Positions 7,608 to 9,647 of a stretch of DNA of 9,647 nucleotides are shown here, piece by piece. How positions within the stretch are numbered: the stretch's first letter is position 1; the number at the start of each line of letters is the position of its first letter. Origin of the DNA: Chloroflexota bacterium (lineage in GTDB: Bacteria > Chloroflexota > Anaerolineae > Anaerolineales > Anaerolineaceae); NCBI GenBank assembly GCA_029777225.1, contig JAKOSR010000049.1:1-9647 (forward strand), given 5' to 3'. Position numbers and translations under genes: made by a program. The notes under the pieces were generated by a model. The model was not told where the DNA came from. It was given only the letters and a program-made list of their open reading frames with translations, and ran no database searches.

Positions 7608-8576
7608 TTAGAGTTTGACCGGCAGGCCTGTTTCGATGGACTTCAGGGCCGCGCTGACCATGTTCAGGGCCACCAGGCCGTCATGTCCGCTGACAGGCAC
7701 AGGTTTGTCATCCAACACGCAATCCACGAAGGCGCGGTCTTCTTCAATGAGGCCAGGCGCGGTGGAGGGGAACTTGGATTCCGTCTCGGTAAAGATTTCG
7801 AGACCCTGGCGTTCGAGGTCCATGTTGAGCGAGCCTTTATCTCCGCTGATGTCCAGTTTGAAATCACGGCCAGCAGGGTGAAGTTTGGGGAGGTTCCAGC
7901 CGATGTGCGCGCAGGCAACCACACCATTCTCAAAATGGATAATGGTGAAGGCTTCATTTTCCTGGGGGAATTTGCGTGGGATGCTGGTGGATGCTTCAGA
8001 ATAGATGCTGACAGGTTCGCTGCCAACCATCCAACGGAGCATGTCAAAATCATGGATGCCGAGGAAATGTAGAACGCCACAACGCCCACCGATGCGTTCG
8101 GCCTGGGTGATGACGTTCAGGCGGCGGGAGAAAATGCTGATGAGCGTACCCAACTTACCGGAAGCGACTGCGCTCCGGGCCTGGATGTAATGGGGAATGA
8201 AACGTAGGGTGAAACCCACCATCAACTTGACTCCCGCGGCATCCGCGGCAGCAATAATGGCCAGCGCGTCTTCTTCAGTGGTGGCAATGGGTTTTTCCAC
8301 CAGGATATGCTTGCCGGCCTGGGCCGCCTTGATGGCAAAATCACGATGCAGGTGATCCGGGGTGGCAACCACCACAGCATCCAAGCCGGGTGTCTGCAGC
8401 ATTTGCTCGTAATCCGCGAAGGGCAGGGCACCGAATTTGCCTGCTGTTTTGTTCAATAGTTCAGCGTTGGTATCCGCGACAGCCAGCAATTTCGCTTCCC
8501 GGATTTGTGCCAGCACTTCGCAGTGTTTTTGTCCAATCGCGCCAAGTCCGACAACCCCTACATTTAATTGTGTCAT
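7608..8576 (-). CDS. Gfo/Idh/MocA-family NAD(P)-dependent oxidoreductase
   Basis: The 322-residue protein has the N-terminal Rossmann fold with VGVVGLGAIG (6-15), an acidic Asp35 after the second strand (VAD) and VVVATPDHLH (68-77). The conserved EKP at 94-96 includes the family's catalytic Lys95. GIHDFDMLRW at 173-182 carries His175. Relatives oxidise or reduce sugars, inositols and sugar derivatives with NAD(P). One oddity: the Asp usually found four residues before this His (as in GVLLDLGIH) is Phe171, with His170 beside it. The ATG has GGAG 7 bases upstream. It sits 85 bases after the phosphatase and 27 before nanE. By context it might act on an amino sugar or sialic-acid derivative; the E. 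coli YjhC/NanOx enzyme, which handles 2,7-anhydro-Neu5Ac, is a member of the same superfamily. The substrate is not readable from sequence. Confidence 0.9.
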   Translation of the reverse strand: MTQLNVGVVGLGAIGQKHCEVLAQIREAKLLAVADTNAELLNKTAGKFGALPFADYEQMLQTPGLDAVVVATPDHLHRDFAIKAAQAGKHILVEKPIATTEEDALAIIAAADAAGVKLMVGFTLRFIPHYIQARSAVASGKLGTLISIFSRRLNVITQAERIGGRCGVLHFLGIHDFDMLRWMVGSEPVSIYSEASTSIPRKFPQENEAFTIIHFENGVVACAHIGWNLPKLHPAGRDFKLDISGDKGSLNMDLERQGLEIFTETESKFPSTAPGLIEEDRAFVDCVLDDKPVPVSGHDGLVALNMVSAALKSIETGLPVKL

Positions 8577-8609
8577 TGTTTGCTCCTTTATTTCAAAAAA
8601 TAGTTACAA

Positions 8610-8625
8610 GGTCGCTTTTCCGACC
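8610..8625 (-). terminator. Weak stem-loop downstream of the phosphatase gene
   Basis: GGTCG and CGACC (5 pairs, 6-base loop) form a hairpin in the 85-base gap. On the minus strand a TATTTTTTG stretch follows about 8 bases later. The stem is short and the T-run is displaced, so it may be a leaky terminator or part of the oxidoreductase 5' leader. Confidence 0.25.
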
Positions 8626-8634
8626 AGGTTTCGA

Positions 8635-8647
8635 TGATAACGTATCA
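8635..8647. promoter_or_regulatory. Palindrome upstream of the oxidoreductase-nanE genes, possible operator
   Basis: TGATA, ACG, TATCA is a perfect 5-3-5 inverted repeat, 59 bases upstream of the oxidoreductase ATG. It lies where a promoter and operator for an oxidoreductase-nanE transcript would be expected. Its half-site differs in spacing from the palindrome at 3853-3865, so a common regulator is not shown. Confidence 0.25.
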
Positions 8648-8661
8648 ATATTAGATTTGAG

Positions 8662-9312
8662 TCATTTCACCCAGGGAAGGGGGATGCAGCTCATTGCCAT
8701 CATATTCCAGGAAGTCCCATCAAAATCAAGGATGGTATACGAGGCATTTTCGAAGCGGAACGCGTTGGCGGTATCGATGGGGACATCCAACACACAGCTT
8801 ATCAAGGTACGCAGGAAGTCACCGTGCGAGCAAAGCATGGTCGTTTTGCCCATCCCTTCAGCCATGACATGGGCCAAAGCCTGGCAGGCCCGGGCACGGA
8901 CCTCGTGCAGGCGTTCGCCACCTGGTGGGGCCAACTCTGAGACCTTAAGCTTTTGTTCTTCCATCAATTGGAGGAACCTGCTCGCGGGCCAGCCATCCCA
9001 TTCACCGCAGTTCCATTCCCGCAGCAGGGGTGTGCCTTCCACCGGCAACTGGTGGTAATTGGCGATAGCCTGGGCGGTCTGCATGGACCGTTTCAGGTCA
9101 CTGGAGATGATTTTATCCAGGGCGATTGGGGCAAGCAGCGCGCCAAGAAGCGCGGCCTGTTCCTGGCCGACTTCGGTCATTGGGTCATCACTCGCACCTT
9201 GCAGGCGATGCTCCCTGTTGGCAAGCGTCTGCCCGTGACGCACAAGGATTAATCGCAGGTGGTCAGGCAGTGGAGGGTCACCCAGGCGAGGGTCAGTCGC
9301 GGTAAGTGTCAA
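8662..9312 (-). CDS. Histidine phosphatase superfamily (phosphoglycerate mutase-like) protein
   Basis: The 216-residue protein has the histidine phosphatase core: LILVRHGQT at 21-29 with phospho-acceptor His26, Arg75 in SSDLKRSMQTA, the proton-donor candidate Glu99 in LLREW, and the second His163 in CSHGDFLR. The branch contains cobalamin-pathway (CobC-like) phosphatases, broad sugar-phosphate phosphatases and mutases; nothing visible decides among them. The start is TTG at 9312, the base right after the upstream gene's TAA. No ATG lies between there and the RHG motif. A strong AAGGAGG sits 8 bases before the TTG, inside the last codons of the upstream gene, so translation is probably coupled. 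It may dephosphorylate an intermediate of the neighbouring sugar pathway, or simply be co-located. Confidence 0.88.
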   Translation of the reverse strand: MTLTATDPRLGDPPLPDHLRLILVRHGQTLANREHRLQGASDDPMTEVGQEQAALLGALLAPIALDKIISSDLKRSMQTAQAIANYHQLPVEGTPLLREWNCGEWDGWPASRFLQLMEEQKLKVSELAPPGGERLHEVRARACQALAHVMAEGMGKTTMLCSHGDFLRTLISCVLDVPIDTANAFRFENASYTILDFDGTSWNMMAMSCIPLPWVK

Positions 9313-9647
9313 TTAAAAGCCCTCCTTCAACTTTGCGTCCATTTCTTCGAAAATGGCTGAGATAACGGTTTCCACCACACCAGGGCGGGCGCCGAACATC
9401 AGTTTTTGGCCCACCGCGTTGAGGGGGTATCCATAGATTTTCACAGCAATTGGGCCAAGCCCGCTCACGGTAAAGGAGAATTCCAGTTGACTGCGATCAC
9501 CCAGCACCTTGCCCTGGAGTTTTTTGTCCATCAGGGCTTTCATTTGCTTATGCTCGGGATCGTGCACGGCAATCTTGCCGCCCAGCTTCTTCACCGTCAG
9601 GTAGGCGGATTTGTACACGTTTTCAAACGTGTCGTTAAATTCCTTGG
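9313..9647 (-). CDS. Unrecognised small protein, N-terminus beyond window edge
   Basis: The frame is open from the TAA at 9313-9315 to the right edge, so at least 111 residues are encoded. A GTG at 9618 could be a start but has no ribosome site, and the frame continues upstream as KEFNDTFENVYKSAY, so the true start is probably outside the window. The protein has a helix containing VYKSAYLTVKKLG, a basic middle, strands around LEFSFTVSGLGPIAVKIYGYP, and a final helix ending FEEMDAKLKEGF. This helix-strand-strand-helix pattern resembles DUF3568-like small proteins, but I do not recognise it with certainty. It abuts the histidine phosphatase with zero spacing and carries that gene's ribosome site in its last codons, so the two are almost surely co-transcribed. 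Confidence 0.7.
   Translation of the reverse strand, partial: KEFNDTFENVYKSAYLTVKKLGGKIAVHDPEHKQMKALMDKKLQGKVLGDRSQLEFSFTVSGLGPIAVKIYGYPLNAVGQKLMFGARPGVVETVISAIFEEMDAKLKEGF

Overview
The window is about 9.6 kb of ordinary, gene-dense bacterial chromosome with moderately high GC and short intergenic gaps. Both ends cut through genes. The gene types and style (PMT-type membrane glycosyltransferase, GH1 glycosidase, amino-sugar enzymes, occasional TTG starts) would fit a free-living heterotroph such as a Chloroflexota/Anaerolineae member. That placement is a guess: there is no rRNA or phylogenetic marker here. I see no tRNA, rRNA, CRISPR array, insertion sequence or phage gene.

Left part (1-3798). 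A YdcF/SanA-type DUF218 membrane protein on the minus strand runs off the left edge. A 268-base gap follows, then a polytopic GT-C/PMT-family glycosyltransferase on the plus strand. It converges on a GH1 beta-glycosidase on the minus strand, with only 21 bases between the stop codons.

Middle and right (4063-9647). nagA (N-acetylglucosamine-6-phosphate deacetylase) is on the plus strand, divergent from the GH1 gene and convergent with a minus-strand gene train. Read in transcription order from the right edge, that train is: an unrecognised protein cut by the window end, a histidine phosphatase, a Gfo/Idh/MocA oxidoreductase, nanE (N-acetylmannosamine-6-phosphate 2-epimerase) and an FGGY-family sugar kinase. 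Gaps are 0 bases between the first two, 85 before the oxidoreductase, 27 before nanE and 86 before the kinase. The last gap contains a good candidate intrinsic terminator or attenuator.

How the genes may work together. NanE makes GlcNAc-6-P from ManNAc-6-P and NagA deacetylates it to GlcN-6-P, so two consecutive steps of ManNAc/sialic-acid catabolism are encoded side by side. The usual partners NanA (aldolase), NanK (ROK-family ManNAc kinase) and NagB (deaminase) are not in the window. An FGGY kinase without the xylulokinase QMHG motif, and an oxidoreductase lacking the common catalytic Asp, sit there instead. The most interesting possibility is a variant amino-sugar pathway in which these two enzymes feed NanE. 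This is inference from gene order, not demonstrated by sequence.
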